Of a stretch of DNA of 64,000 nt, positions 35,636-44,266 are shown piece after piece (positions within the stretch are counted from its first letter, which is position 1; the number at the start of each line of letters is the position of its first letter). The DNA lies in contig OZ245940.1 in NCBI GenBank assembly GCA_965230045.1, positions 2,418,001-2,482,000 on the forward strand, in the 5' to 3' direction. Both the position numbers and the translations under genes were made by a program. Source of the stretch: G963662905 sp965230045. Lineage in GTDB: Bacteria; Bacteroidota; Bacteroidia; Bacteroidales; WRLA01. The notes under the pieces were generated by a model. It was given only the letters and a program-made list of their open reading frames with translations, was not told where the DNA came from and made no database searches.

Positions 35636-36049
35636 ATGTTATTAGATTCATTTGAGGACAAGTATCGTAATTCTAACTTGTCAGACAAGCAAAAGCTCAG
35701 CCTCACTATTAACCTCATTGAGTATGTTGTTGGAGAAAAGCCTTTCTTAGATCCAAATTTAACAATCAAGGATCTTGCACAACAGTTCAATACAAACAAG
35801 GCTTATTTATCCCAGGTGATCAATGAAAACCTGAAGATGAATTTTTCTACTTTCATCAACAAGTATCGTATCAAGGAAGCTAAGCGTATTCTTGAAGCAA
35901 ATCGCGACAAGAAAATCCTGATCGAAGAGGTTGCACGTCAGGCAGGTTTTAACAACCGTATGGCATTTTACAACAGCTTTAAGCGATTCACAGGAATGAC
36001 CCCCTATGAATATGCCAAAGCCGTACGTAATTCGGATCGCATTTCGTAA
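35636..36049 (+). CDS. Stand-alone AraC-family DNA-binding domain protein
   Basis: 137 residues, almost entirely an AraC/XylS double helix-turn-helix: first HTH LTIKDLAQQFNTNKAYLSQVINENL, second ILIEEVARQAGFNNRMAFYNSFKRFTGMTPYEYAK. There is no sensor or membrane domain, whereas the paralogue-like protein at 61.7-62.8 kb has a membrane N-terminal half. Its short N-terminal helix (FEDKYRNSNLSDKQKLSLTINLIEYV) could mediate dimerisation. It is followed by a terminator. The target genes are unknown. Confidence 0.88.
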   Translation: MLLDSFEDKYRNSNLSDKQKLSLTINLIEYVVGEKPFLDPNLTIKDLAQQFNTNKAYLSQVINENLKMNFSTFINKYRIKEAKRILEANRDKKILIEEVARQAGFNNRMAFYNSFKRFTGMTPYEYAKAVRNSDRIS

Positions 36050-36071
36050 GACAAAGCATCTGAAAAAGAAG

Positions 36072-36108
36072 GTGAGCCACTCTATATATATGGGGTGGCT
36101 TTTTTGGT
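36072..36108 (+). terminator. Terminator after the AraC-type gene
   Basis: AGCCAC and GTGGCT flank an AT-rich loop (36074-36100), followed by a T-rich run. It lies about 25 bases after the stop codon. Confidence 0.7.
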
Positions 36109-36231
36109 TTTTTTTGTTGAAATAGGAATGGATCTGCAACAGCACAGTTTCCACAGGCCTATTGAGCTCGTCTCGAAATCTAAACTCGTACCTTTTTGTA
36201 GTTTTGGTATCAGTGGCACGAATCATTACCA

Positions 36232-38640
36232 ATGAAAAATAAATTTAATCAATGTGATTCGGAATCCCATGTTGGAAAGTTTCTGGAACAATTGCCGGTA
36301 AAAGCCTTTTTGGTAGAAACCGGAAAGAGCCAAATGAGTGTTAACCTCCTGTTTTATTGTTTTATACAGGAGATGCTGGATCAATGTACACAAAACCATG
36401 ATTGTCTTTATCGGTATTTTTTGAAGTTTCTGAGCGATCAGAATGAGGTGCTGATTAACAGATATAAAAAGAATGTACAGCTTGTATTTCCTGTGGAATT
36501 TCCTCAGGGTTTTTCGGGGATTGTCACACTGGACAAAGCTTTGGTGTCCATTGAAAAAAAGGAGTCCATACTTGGAATTGTGCATTTCGAAAAGCGAGTT
36601 GATTTAAAACGTTCGGACGAAATTTGGAAAGAAGAGTTTCGGAAGTTTGGGAATTCGCTATCCAATGAGTTGATACGGCATCCTGCTTCACAGCTTCATT
36701 ATGGAATTCAGAAGGTTATTGATGAGATGGGCATGTTTTTCCGTGCCGATCGGGCTTATATCTTTGAGTTCGACAAGGAAAACAAATTTATGAGCAATAC
36801 TTACGAATGGTGTGCACGTGACGTTAAGACAACCAAGTCATTATTGCAATTTTTGGAGATTGATAGTTTTGGTTGGTGGATGGATGCGCTTCGCCGCGAT
36901 AAAAAGATATTTATTCCTGATGTTTCTAAGCTGGGTGATGATGCGGAGCAGGAACGAGAATATCTCCAGATGCAGGGGATCCGGTCGCTTTTGGTTGTGC
37001 CGGTTTTTTCGGGATCGGAATTAATTGGCTTTTCTGGTTTTGATTTTGTGAGCCCACAACCTGAGTTTAGTGAAGACTGGTTTGACCTGTTCCGACAAGC
37101 TTCGGATCAACTTGCGGGGGCTTTGATGCGGAAACGATCCGAAGAAGCTTTGTCTGCCAGTGAAGCCATCAATGATGCAATTGTCAATACACTTCCCGAT
37201 TTAGTATTTATTTTGGATAAAGACGGCACTTATCTCGATGTTCGTTGCAGTACCAAAGAGCACCTCCTATTGCCACCGGATTCTTTTTTGGGTGAAAAAT
37301 TGTCGAAGTTTTTCAGTGTGGAAATTAGTAGCTTTTTCTTGGAGTTAATCAAGGATGCAATAGCTGATAAGAAGGTTCATTCGCATGAGTATGAAGTGAA
37401 TATAAAGGGTCAAAAAAAAGCTTATGAGATTAGGTTTATGGCTATTGATGACCAACGCGTACTGACAATCGTGCGCGATATTACCAAAGCGTTTCAATTG
37501 CTTCATGAGCTGCGGCAGGCACGTGATGATGCGCAACAGGCAAGTAAAGCCAAGTCTCAGTTCCTGGCAAATATGTCGCATGAGTTACGTACACCTTTAA
37601 ATTCGCTATTGGGCTATGTGGATATTCTCGAAAAGCGGGTCAGGCAGCCTGGCTTGGAAAAATACCTGATATCACTCCATCAAAGTAGCACCGTATTAGT
37701 GGATCTGATTAATAACCTTTTTGAAAAATCAGCTCTTGATTCCGGGAAAATCGTAATAAATAATGACAGTCATTTTAATGCCTTTTCCATGATGCTTGAA
37801 CTTCAGGCTGCATTTGAAGTCTTGCCCGAGATGAAGAAATCAATTCAGATGATTTTTCATACTGATGCTTTTTGTTATGGCAAAAGGTTTTTTCTCGATG
37901 AAGTCAGGATCAGGCAAATATTGACTAATTTAATTGATAATGCCATTAAATATACTGATGCAGGGCTTGTAGAAGTTGTTCTGTCACTGGGTCGGCTAAA
38001 TGAGAACCTGAAACGGGCCGACCTGATATTTGAAGTTCGCGATACCGGTTCCGGAATACCTGAAAGCGATCAAACAAGGATTTTTGAGGCCTTTGAACAG
38101 TTGTCGGAAAAAAGTACGTCATCACGCAGGGGTGCCGGTCTGGGGTTGGCTATTGCAAAGCAAATTGTTGAAGCAATGAATGGCAGTATTTCATTGAAAA
38201 GTGAGGTGGGTATAGGCAGTGTTTTTAAAATATCAATGCCTGAAGTAGCTTATGAATATGAGGAAAATCAAGATAAGTATAAAAAGCTTCAACTTAAAAG
38301 GAGAACATATAATATTGATTTTAAGATTGATAAGGAATTTTTGCAAAAAGAAAACAAATTTGACGACCTTCCGAAACAAAAAAATCGTATTTTTACATCC
38401 TTAGCCTATGAAAAGTGGATTCTTGAATGGGATAAGATAAAGAGAAACAACGACATAGAAGAAATAATCCTTTTTGGGCAAAAGATTTGTCAAGTAGCTA
38501 AAGGGGCAGGAGAAAAAAAATTGTTTTCCTATGGTGAATACCTGATAAAGGCTGCTGACAGTTTTGATGTAGGGCAAATTAAACGCCTTTTGCAGCAATT
38601 CCCTGACCAAATTGGTAAAATCAGAGACGATGATGATTAA
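36232..38640 (+). CDS. GAF-PAS sensor histidine kinase with extra C-terminal helical domain
   Basis: 802 residues without membrane segments. Order: an N-terminal domain of unclear type (1-125), a GAF domain (about 140-300, including DRAYIFEFDKENKFMSNTYEW), a PAS domain (about 305-420), then HisKA with His450 in LANMSHELRTPLNSLLGY, and an ATPase with DTGSGIPESDQTRIFEAFEQL and GAGLGLAIAKQIVEA. Instead of a receiver, it ends in about 110 helical residues (KWILEWDKIKRNNDIEEIILFGQKI...KRLLQQFPDQIGKI), similar in size to an HPt but lacking an HxxKG-type His. Its last codons overlap the start of the REC-pseudokinase gene, so the two form one operon. Confidence 0.92.
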   Translation: MKNKFNQCDSESHVGKFLEQLPVKAFLVETGKSQMSVNLLFYCFIQEMLDQCTQNHDCLYRYFLKFLSDQNEVLINRYKKNVQLVFPVEFPQGFSGIVTLDKALVSIEKKESILGIVHFEKRVDLKRSDEIWKEEFRKFGNSLSNELIRHPASQLHYGIQKVIDEMGMFFRADRAYIFEFDKENKFMSNTYEWCARDVKTTKSLLQFLEIDSFGWWMDALRRDKKIFIPDVSKLGDDAEQEREYLQMQGIRSLLVVPVFSGSELIGFSGFDFVSPQPEFSEDWFDLFRQASDQLAGALMRKRSEEALSASEAINDAIVNTLPDLVFILDKDGTYLDVRCSTKEHLLLPPDSFLGEKLSKFFSVEISSFFLELIKDAIADKKVHSHEYEVNIKGQKKAYEIRFMAIDDQRVLTIVRDITKAFQLLHELRQARDDAQQASKAKSQFLANMSHELRTPLNSLLGYVDILEKRVRQPGLEKYLISLHQSSTVLVDLINNLFEKSALDSGKIVINNDSHFNAFSMMLELQAAFEVLPEMKKSIQMIFHTDAFCYGKRFFLDEVRIRQILTNLIDNAIKYTDAGLVEVVLSLGRLNENLKRADLIFEVRDTGSGIPESDQTRIFEAFEQLSEKSTSSRRGAGLGLAIAKQIVEAMNGSISLKSEVGIGSVFKISMPEVAYEYEENQDKYKKLQLKRRTYNIDFKIDKEFLQKENKFDDLPKQKNRIFTSLAYEKWILEWDKIKRNNDIEEIILFGQKICQVAKGAGEKKLFSYGEYLIKAADSFDVGQIKRLLQQFPDQIGKIRDDDD

Positions 38641-39811
38641 TAAATATGATTATCATATACTTATTGTAGATGACCTGGAGAAAAACCTGCAGGTGCTTGG
38701 TGCTTTGCTGCGGGATGAAGGTTACAAAATCAGTTTTGCTACCAGCGGCGAAGAAACACTATCTCTTCTGAGTGATAAAATTGATATGGTCTTGCTCGAT
38801 GTGATGTTGCCCGATATCGATGGTATTGAGGTTTGCAAGCGTATTAGATCAAACGAAAATTACAAAAATCTACCTGTTGTTTTTCTTACGGCAAAAATTG
38901 ATAAAGATACCGTTTTAAAAGGTCTGGATGCTGGCGGCAATGACTACATTACCAAACCGTTTAACCGTCAGGAACTTCTTGCCCGGGTGCAAACGCAAAT
39001 ATTCTGGATCGATAGGCTCCGTGCGCTGAGCGATGAAAACGAAGCCTTGAAGGAAAACAGGGCTAAAGATGTGGATAAAAATCGCATGAGCCAGCAAGTA
39101 CTCAATGAACTGGGGCTTCAGATGGAACAATTGGAAATTGCAAAATCTGATTTTATTGATATGGTGACCAGGGAACTTAAAAAACCCCTGAGTGGTGTTA
39201 TCGGATTTGCAGATATCGTTGAGGAAACCTTAACTAATGAAGATCAAAATACTGCTGTTGCCTATCTGCAAATGTCCGTGGGCCGTCTTAAACGCCTCGT
39301 CGATTCAGCCATACTAATAACTGAGCTGCGTTCCGGTGAACGTACGCCCGCTTTAAAAAAAATTCCCATCGATGATCTGATTAACCGTTCGCTTTATGAA
39401 TCCCAGACTGTCCGAAATGAAAGAAAGGTCTTCATCAATAAGCGTATCAATCCAAAAAAATTAGAATTTATCGGCGATGAGGAACTTTTGGTGGCCGCTT
39501 TGACGAAAATCGTAAATAATGCCGTTGCAGCCTCACCACGCACTAAGACAATTAATTTTGTAGTATTTATAGAAGACGGACGACTTTTTATAAAAGTGAA
39601 AGACTTTGGCGCAGGATTTAGCATGAGAAAATTAAAGCAGATCAATGAATTTGTTCATGAAAAAAAGAATGATAAGCTGGCAATAGGGCCCGGATTGGGC
39701 ATGCTGCTCACAAAACTTGTTATTGATGCCCATGGAGGCGACTTGTTGATTGATAATGATTATAAGGGAGCTACAGTTACCATTAGCTTTCCTTATCAAA
39801 AAAGCGAATAA
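38630..39811 (+). CDS. REC-histidine-kinase-like protein with His replaced by Arg
   Basis: About 393 residues from the ATG at 38630 (38633 also possible; the frame extends to a TTG at 38612). The receiver is intact, with IVDDLEKN, Asp57 (LLDVMLPD), Thr in FLTAK and Lys in YITKPF. A coiled linker follows, then a dimerisation domain whose H box reads DFIDMVTRELKKPLSGVIGF: Arg (bases 39170-39172) stands where the phospho-accepting His belongs. The ATPase domain keeps an N-box-like LTKIVNNAVAAS, DFGAGF and GPGLGMLLTKLV. It should accept phosphate at the receiver but cannot autophosphorylate in the standard way. Confidence 0.9.
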   Translation: MMINKYDYHILIVDDLEKNLQVLGALLRDEGYKISFATSGEETLSLLSDKIDMVLLDVMLPDIDGIEVCKRIRSNENYKNLPVVFLTAKIDKDTVLKGLDAGGNDYITKPFNRQELLARVQTQIFWIDRLRALSDENEALKENRAKDVDKNRMSQQVLNELGLQMEQLEIAKSDFIDMVTRELKKPLSGVIGFADIVEETLTNEDQNTAVAYLQMSVGRLKRLVDSAILITELRSGERTPALKKIPIDDLINRSLYESQTVRNERKVFINKRINPKKLEFIGDEELLVAALTKIVNNAVAASPRTKTINFVVFIEDGRLFIKVKDFGAGFSMRKLKQINEFVHEKKNDKLAIGPGLGMLLTKLVIDAHGGDLLIDNDYKGATVTISFPYQKSE

Positions 39812-39825
39812 TTTTTTTAAAAATA

Positions 39826-39857
39826 TTTGGCAGGTTTGAATGGAATCATTATTTTTG
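39826..39857 (+). promoter_or_regulatory. Probable tRNA-Ser promoter
   Basis: TTTG at 39826-39829 and TATTTTTG at 39850-39857 match the Bacteroidota consensus, with a slightly long 20-base spacer. The tRNA begins about 40 bases downstream. Confidence 0.5.
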
Positions 39858-39896
39858 CAGCCCAATTAAACGAAAGGATAAAGTTCTAACAATAAT

Positions 39897-39984
<88 letters not shown>

Positions 39985-39987
39985 AAC

Positions 39988-40022
39988 AAGTTGATAACCC
40001 GCATTTTGCGGGTTTTTTGTTT
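39988..40022 (+). terminator. Terminator after tRNA-Ser
   Basis: AACCCGCA, a TTT loop and TGCGGGTT, followed by a T run, start directly after the tRNA's 3' end. Confidence 0.85.
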
Positions 40023-40079
40023 TGAAGGCTTTTTGTTTTTTTTGCAATAGCGGCTCCATTTTCCTGATGAAGTTGTTGA

Positions 40080-40275
40080 CCGATTAATTCATAAAATTTC
40101 GTCATGAGCACATTCGATAAGCTCAGTGGACACACACAAAACGCAATAAGAGAAAGGGAGCGCAGAACTTTGGCGCACAGGAATGGCCGTAGCTATTTTG
40201 AGCACCAAAAAGATAGTATTCCTTTCTATTGCAGCGTTTTGTGTACGCAATAGACTATTTTGTGAATTATTCAGG
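40080..40275 (+). repeat. Repeat A, copy 3
   Basis: A complete 196-base copy in the same orientation as copy 1, starting CCGATTAATTCATAAAATTT and ending TTTTGTGAATTATTCAGG. It lies between the tRNA-Ser terminator and the 3' end of the outer-membrane-protein gene. Together with copies 1 and 2 it defines the element's ends. Confidence 0.8.
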
Positions 40276-40284
40276 TTAAGTGCG

Positions 40285-41520
40285 CTAGATCGATACCCAT
40301 GGGCTGAAATGCATCGAGATCCATGCGAACTGTGGAAAGCGAACTTTTTTATCCGGCATGCCTTTCAGCCTTTTAAGCAGCTTGCTGCATAAATAAAATG
40401 AATAGCCACCACTAATTTTGAAGTTTGGGCTTAAGCTGTATTCCAGCGAAAAATCAGCTTCGCATCCATAGTCATTCCCATATGATCCAATTTTTCTTGA
40501 TGAAAGAAATTTATGGAGCTCCAGCTTTGTTAGGGTTTTTTTTGTCAGTTTGTAGCTGAATTTCATCATTAGATCGGTTAAACCTTGTTGAGGGGTTTCG
40601 CTGAAATAATCCATCGAGCCATAATATCCATGCCTTTTGCCATATAATAAATTAAAAAGACCATTTGTATTGCTTTCGATATCATTTCCCGATAGAAAAT
40701 CAAATCCGGTGCCTGCGCAAAATTTCCCGGGATTTATTCTTTGTTCAAAGAAAAAAGAAATACAAAAAGCACGGGTCTTGCCCTGCAGTTGGTTCATATT
40801 TCTTTGGTAATAGAATGATAGTCGTAATAATGACCGCGTAGAAGTACGGTTTAGGTTTATGCCAAAAGTTTGAAGGAGTTTTAAATCCGAAATGCTATCG
40901 TTAATACATTGTCCGCTAAGGAGATAAATTGCTGAGGCTTTTATGCTTTTGGTTTTATACTGCATCCTTAAAAAGCTGATTAACCGTATTTTATCCTGCG
41001 GATAGCTCATTGTTTTGTTGTTATCGGCATTCCAACTTGCAGCGAATTGAACAGAAGTTTTGCTGTTGTTATATTCTATTAACGCAGCATCATAGCATAG
41101 CTGATGATCGTTCCAGTTGCGGCTTGATAGTATTCTTTGGTCGTCGTATGAAAATGCCTGTCTTCCAACTTTTAAGCTGATAGCAGTGTTGAGTTTTGCT
41201 TTAATCCAAGCTTTAAAAAGACTTGTTGATGAGGAATTTCCATAATATCCCCGTACATTGAAAATGTTGTCGTCGCCCCAAATACGGACATCCTGAAAAG
41301 CGATTTGTGACGAAAAACAACTGTCTTTATATTCGAGTTTAATCCGGCTGCGCTGGCTGGTGTAAAACAATATGGGGTCGCTCTTGCTTTGAGGTGTTTT
41401 GTAACCCGCATCAAGCAAAGGGCGGATGCGAATTTCAATGCCTGCCTTCCATTCTTGTTCCTGGCCGATAGTGAGACCGGAAATGAATAAGCTGGCTAAT
41501 AAAAATATGGCTTTTTTCAT
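40285..41520 (-). CDS. Outer-membrane beta-barrel protein, alginate-export/porin-like
   Basis: 411 residues with a signal peptide (KKAIFLLASLFISGLTIGQEQ). The mature chain is a series of amphipathic strands resembling alginate-export-type barrels: GIEIRIRPLLDAGYKT near the start, LFKAWIKAKLNTAISLKVGRQAFSYDDQRILSSRNW in the middle, FKISGGYSFYL near the end. The RQAF/R-N-W segment resembles the family's conserved region. It begins three bases after the PiT-family permease gene, so outer- and inner-membrane steps appear to be made from one transcript. The substrate is unknown. Confidence 0.78.
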   Translation of the reverse strand: MKKAIFLLASLFISGLTIGQEQEWKAGIEIRIRPLLDAGYKTPQSKSDPILFYTSQRSRIKLEYKDSCFSSQIAFQDVRIWGDDNIFNVRGYYGNSSSTSLFKAWIKAKLNTAISLKVGRQAFSYDDQRILSSRNWNDHQLCYDAALIEYNNSKTSVQFAASWNADNNKTMSYPQDKIRLISFLRMQYKTKSIKASAIYLLSGQCINDSISDLKLLQTFGINLNRTSTRSLLRLSFYYQRNMNQLQGKTRAFCISFFFEQRINPGKFCAGTGFDFLSGNDIESNTNGLFNLLYGKRHGYYGSMDYFSETPQQGLTDLMMKFSYKLTKKTLTKLELHKFLSSRKIGSYGNDYGCEADFSLEYSLSPNFKISGGYSFYLCSKLLKRLKGMPDKKVRFPQFAWISMHFSPWVSI

Positions 41521-41523
41521 TGA

Positions 41524-42549
41524 CTAGAAATCCAAAAGATTATATAAATCAAATGTATAGGTCAGTAGCAGTGCTAATCCAAAAGCTATTGCAGGAGCGA
41601 TAATCCACATCAGGAAAAAGCGGTTTACTTCTGTTTTTTTAAAAATATTTTTACAGCCCAATTTGGCGGCGCCAATACCGATTATGGCGGCCACATTTAG
41701 TTGTACCAATGAAGTTGGGATTCCTTTGACCAAAGAAGCGGCCAGCAGGAGCGAGGCTGATATAAAAGCGATGATCACCGCCTCAATCCTTCCGAAGAGT
41801 ACGATTTCTTTGCCGGTGTTTTTTACGATTTTATCGCCAAAAAATGAGCTCCCAATACCAAAGCAGGGTGCAATTATCAGCGTTGCCAAAATTAAGACAT
41901 GTACATAATTATCTGTGGACATGCCCAACTCGTTAAAGGCCATGCTCGAAATTGGGCCTGTGGCATTTGCGACGTTATTGGTGCCAATTGAAAAGGCAAC
42001 ATATAGTGACATGATGAGTATGAGCCCGCGCAGTAAATAGCTGTCGTTGATTTTTTTGGAAATCGTATAACCTTTCCGGCGTATGGGTTTATAGATGTAT
42101 TTTCCAATCAGAAAAGATAAGGCAAAAGAAATAAGTGGCATGATAAACCATGTTGGGAGGATTTCTGTGAACAATTTTTCGGTATCAAGCGAATGAAAGT
42201 AAACAGCCGGAGCTACCACTGCGAGTACTGTAGATTGGCTTGTGGATTGCGGTATTCCGAAAATGTTGGCAATAAGAAGTGATATCGCGACAGAAAATAA
42301 AATGATGGAGACAATGCTGAAGCTCATCATTTGAGGGTCGAGCAATCCTTTGCCAATGGTTTTGGCGGTTTCTTTGCCGCCTATAATCGCTCCTGCAAAT
42401 ACGGCTACCCCAAACATGCCGGGGATCAAACTTTTTTTGATGATGCCGGCTCCATAGGCAGCAGAAAAAGAGGGTGCAGTTCCGCTGCCGCCCATATTTA
42501 TGGCGAGGAACATCCCAATGACAAAGGGAATTAGAAATGGAATTAACAT
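41524..42549 (-). CDS. PiT-family inorganic anion permease
   Basis: A 341-residue polytopic protein with the duplicated PiT architecture. The second half contains SIGTNNVANATGPISSMAF, matching the PiT GANDVANAxG signature, but the first copy reads AINMGGSGTAPSFSAAYGAG, which departs from it. PiT members carry phosphate; a related branch (CysP-like) carries sulfate, and the altered first repeat leaves the substrate open. The gene lies downstream of a two-component system on the same strand, separated by 105 bases containing a repeat shared with the kinase promoter, and is followed immediately by the outer-membrane-protein gene. Confidence 0.85.
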   Translation of the reverse strand: MLIPFLIPFVIGMFLAINMGGSGTAPSFSAAYGAGIIKKSLIPGMFGVAVFAGAIIGGKETAKTIGKGLLDPQMMSFSIVSIILFSVAISLLIANIFGIPQSTSQSTVLAVVAPAVYFHSLDTEKLFTEILPTWFIMPLISFALSFLIGKYIYKPIRRKGYTISKKINDSYLLRGLILIMSLYVAFSIGTNNVANATGPISSMAFNELGMSTDNYVHVLILATLIIAPCFGIGSSFFGDKIVKNTGKEIVLFGRIEAVIIAFISASLLLAASLVKGIPTSLVQLNVAAIIGIGAAKLGCKNIFKKTEVNRFFLMWIIAPAIAFGLALLLTYTFDLYNLLDF

Positions 42550-42554
42550 GATCT

Positions 42555-42582
42555 TAATTTTGAAGTTACTTCTTCAAAATTA
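42555..42582. promoter_or_regulatory. Inverted repeat just upstream of the PiT-family start codon
   Basis: TAATTTTGAAG and CTTCAAAATTA, perfect 11-base arms with a six-base spacer, end five bases before the permease ATG on the minus strand. Either arm contains a TAnnTTTG-like string. It could be an operator, or a leader hairpin acting on translation. Confidence 0.45.
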
Positions 42583-42626
42583 CTGCGATATGTACATTTG
42601 GTTCAGGGTGTTAATACGCAATAGCT

Positions 42627-42643
42627 ATGCGTGGAAATGCGTA
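42627..42643. promoter_or_regulatory. Shared direct repeat ATGCGTNNAAATGCGTA, site 1 (PiT operon)
   Basis: The sequence ATGCGTGGAAATGCGTA lies between the response-regulator stop and the permease start. It matches the site at 44267-44283 at 15 of 17 positions. A further, inverted half (AATACGCA at 42613-42620) gives AATACGCA...TGCGTATT symmetry. It is a candidate binding site for the LuxR-type regulator encoded alongside. Confidence 0.6.
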
Positions 42644-42654
42644 TTTTCCCGGTT

Positions 42655-43299
42655 TTAGATTTCGAAATACCGGTTTTTAATGGCGTAAACAACTAATTGA
42701 GCTGTGTTTTTGCATTCTGTTTTGAGCATTATATTCTCACGGTGCTTTTCTACAGTGCGCTTGCTGATAAAGAGGCTTTCGCCAATTTCCTGACTGGACA
42801 AGCCTTTGCAGATATTAAAAAGGACTTCAATTTCCCTTTGGCTGAGCGAGCTGTTAACGGGCGACCGGCTTTTTTGATTCAGATGTGAGATTATCGAATG
42901 CAAAATTTCCGGAGAGAAATAATTATTTCCCTGATCAACTTCCACAATAGCCCTGCGCACATCTTCAAATCGCGAGTTCTTTAAAAGAAATCCTTTGGCT
43001 CCGGCATCAATCATGTCTGAATAGAATTCTTCGTTGGCATACATCGATAATGCGATTATTTTGATGTCGGGATATAAACGGCTGCATTCCCTGCTGGCGT
43101 CAATTCCGTTCATTTCGGGCATTTCGATGTCCATTAAAATAATGTCTGGCTGAAATTTTTTTAATTCATTCAGGACATCCCTGCCGTTTGTAGCTTCGTG
43201 GATATCTCCGGCAAAATCACAGTTTTGTAAGAGAAATACCATGCCTTCCCTGAACAGCTGGTGGTCGTCGGCCAGCAGGATATTGATTCTCTTACTCAT
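42655..43299 (-). CDS. NarL/LuxR-type response regulator
   Basis: About 214 residues from the ATG at 43297-43299 (MSKRINILLADDHQLFREGM). The receiver has Asp57 in LMDIEMPEMNG, and the C-terminal LuxR helix-turn-helix is LSQREIEVLFNICKGLSSQEIGESLFISKRTVEKHRENIMLK. The start overlaps the kinase stop as ATGAGTAA, arguing for coupled translation and against the start four codons upstream. It would be phosphorylated by the kinase and bind DNA as a dimer. Confidence 0.94.
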   Translation of the reverse strand: MSKRINILLADDHQLFREGMVFLLQNCDFAGDIHEATNGRDVLNELKKFQPDIILMDIEMPEMNGIDASRECSRLYPDIKIIALSMYANEEFYSDMIDAGAKGFLLKNSRFEDVRRAIVEVDQGNNYFSPEILHSIISHLNQKSRSPVNSSLSQREIEVLFNICKGLSSQEIGESLFISKRTVEKHRENIMLKTECKNTAQLVVYAIKNRYFEI

Positions 43300-44233
43300 T
43301 AGGCAGTTCAATTCGGATATACATTCCTTTCCCGCTCTTGCTGCTCAGTGAAAACTTACCGTTAAGTGCCCGCACACGCGATGCAATATTGGTCAATCCC
43401 ATGCCGCTGTTTTCTTTGGATTTTGTGTCAAAACCAATGCCGTCATCTTCATAAATCATAACGATATGATCAGGGAAGTTAAATAGGCTGAGCGATGCCT
43501 GCTGTGCATCTGCATGTTTGAGCGTGTTATTGAGCAGTTCGCAAAAAATCCTGTAAAGGATCAATTTTATGTCACTGAAGCCTTTTTCTTCTTTTAAATC
43601 GGCATAAGCGTGAAATCGAAAACTTGGGTCGGTGATGCTGTCTGCAGCAAATTTTTTGATGGCCCTTTCGAGTCCGTAGCGTTCGAGGATTTTAGGTGTT
43701 AAGTGGTTGGATATTTCCTTTGTGGCTGCAATGGCATTGTCGATGGCGTTTTCGGTTTTTTGTAATATTTGCTTGTTCCTTGAATTTAAATTATTGATTT
43801 CCAATGCGCTAATTGATAGCTTGATGCTCGATAGAATAGGACCCAACCCATCGTGAAGCTCCTTGGCGAAATGTTTTTTCTCTTTTTCTTCGGTGTTTAT
43901 AATTGCTGATAGAAGCCTTGCTTCATTGTCAAGCTGCAATTTGTTCAACTGATTTAGGCGTATAAGAATCCTGCGGATATAAAAAACCGCAATAAGCATA
44001 CTGATGCTGATAATTATGGCCAGCCAGCTGGAAAAAGCGGAATGGTATATCGAGCTGATTCCTTCAAATATTAAAAATAAATCCAATAAACGGCGGAATG
44101 CCATTAACATTAGGCCGATGGAAATGCTGATCCAGGCAATATTGAATTTGGTTTTTGGGATCAGGCTCAGGCTGATAATGAATGCTGCAAATTGCAGGAC
44201 GACCGATATGATTAACCCTATTTGTGTGAACAT
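43292..44233 (-). CDS. NarX-type membrane sensor histidine kinase (HisKA_3)
   Basis: 313 residues. Three to four hydrophobic segments occupy residues 1-95, with no recognisable extracytoplasmic domain. A coiled linker is followed by HisKA_3 with His127 in KKHFAKELHDGLGPILSSIK, then an ATPase with ELLNNTLKHA (N box), DDGIGFD and SGMGLTNIASRV. It is the cognate kinase of the overlapping LuxR-type regulator. Upstream lies the direct repeat ATGCGTATAAATGCGTA, so the pair is probably autoregulated. Confidence 0.93.
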   Translation of the reverse strand: MFTQIGLIISVVLQFAAFIISLSLIPKTKFNIAWISISIGLMLMAFRRLLDLFLIFEGISSIYHSAFSSWLAIIISISMLIAVFYIRRILIRLNQLNKLQLDNEARLLSAIINTEEKEKKHFAKELHDGLGPILSSIKLSISALEINNLNSRNKQILQKTENAIDNAIAATKEISNHLTPKILERYGLERAIKKFAADSITDPSFRFHAYADLKEEKGFSDIKLILYRIFCELLNNTLKHADAQQASLSLFNFPDHIVMIYEDDGIGFDTKSKENSGMGLTNIASRVRALNGKFSLSSKSGKGMYIRIELPNE

Positions 44234-44266
44234 GATGCAATTTTAAGAATTTTTGATTCATCATGG

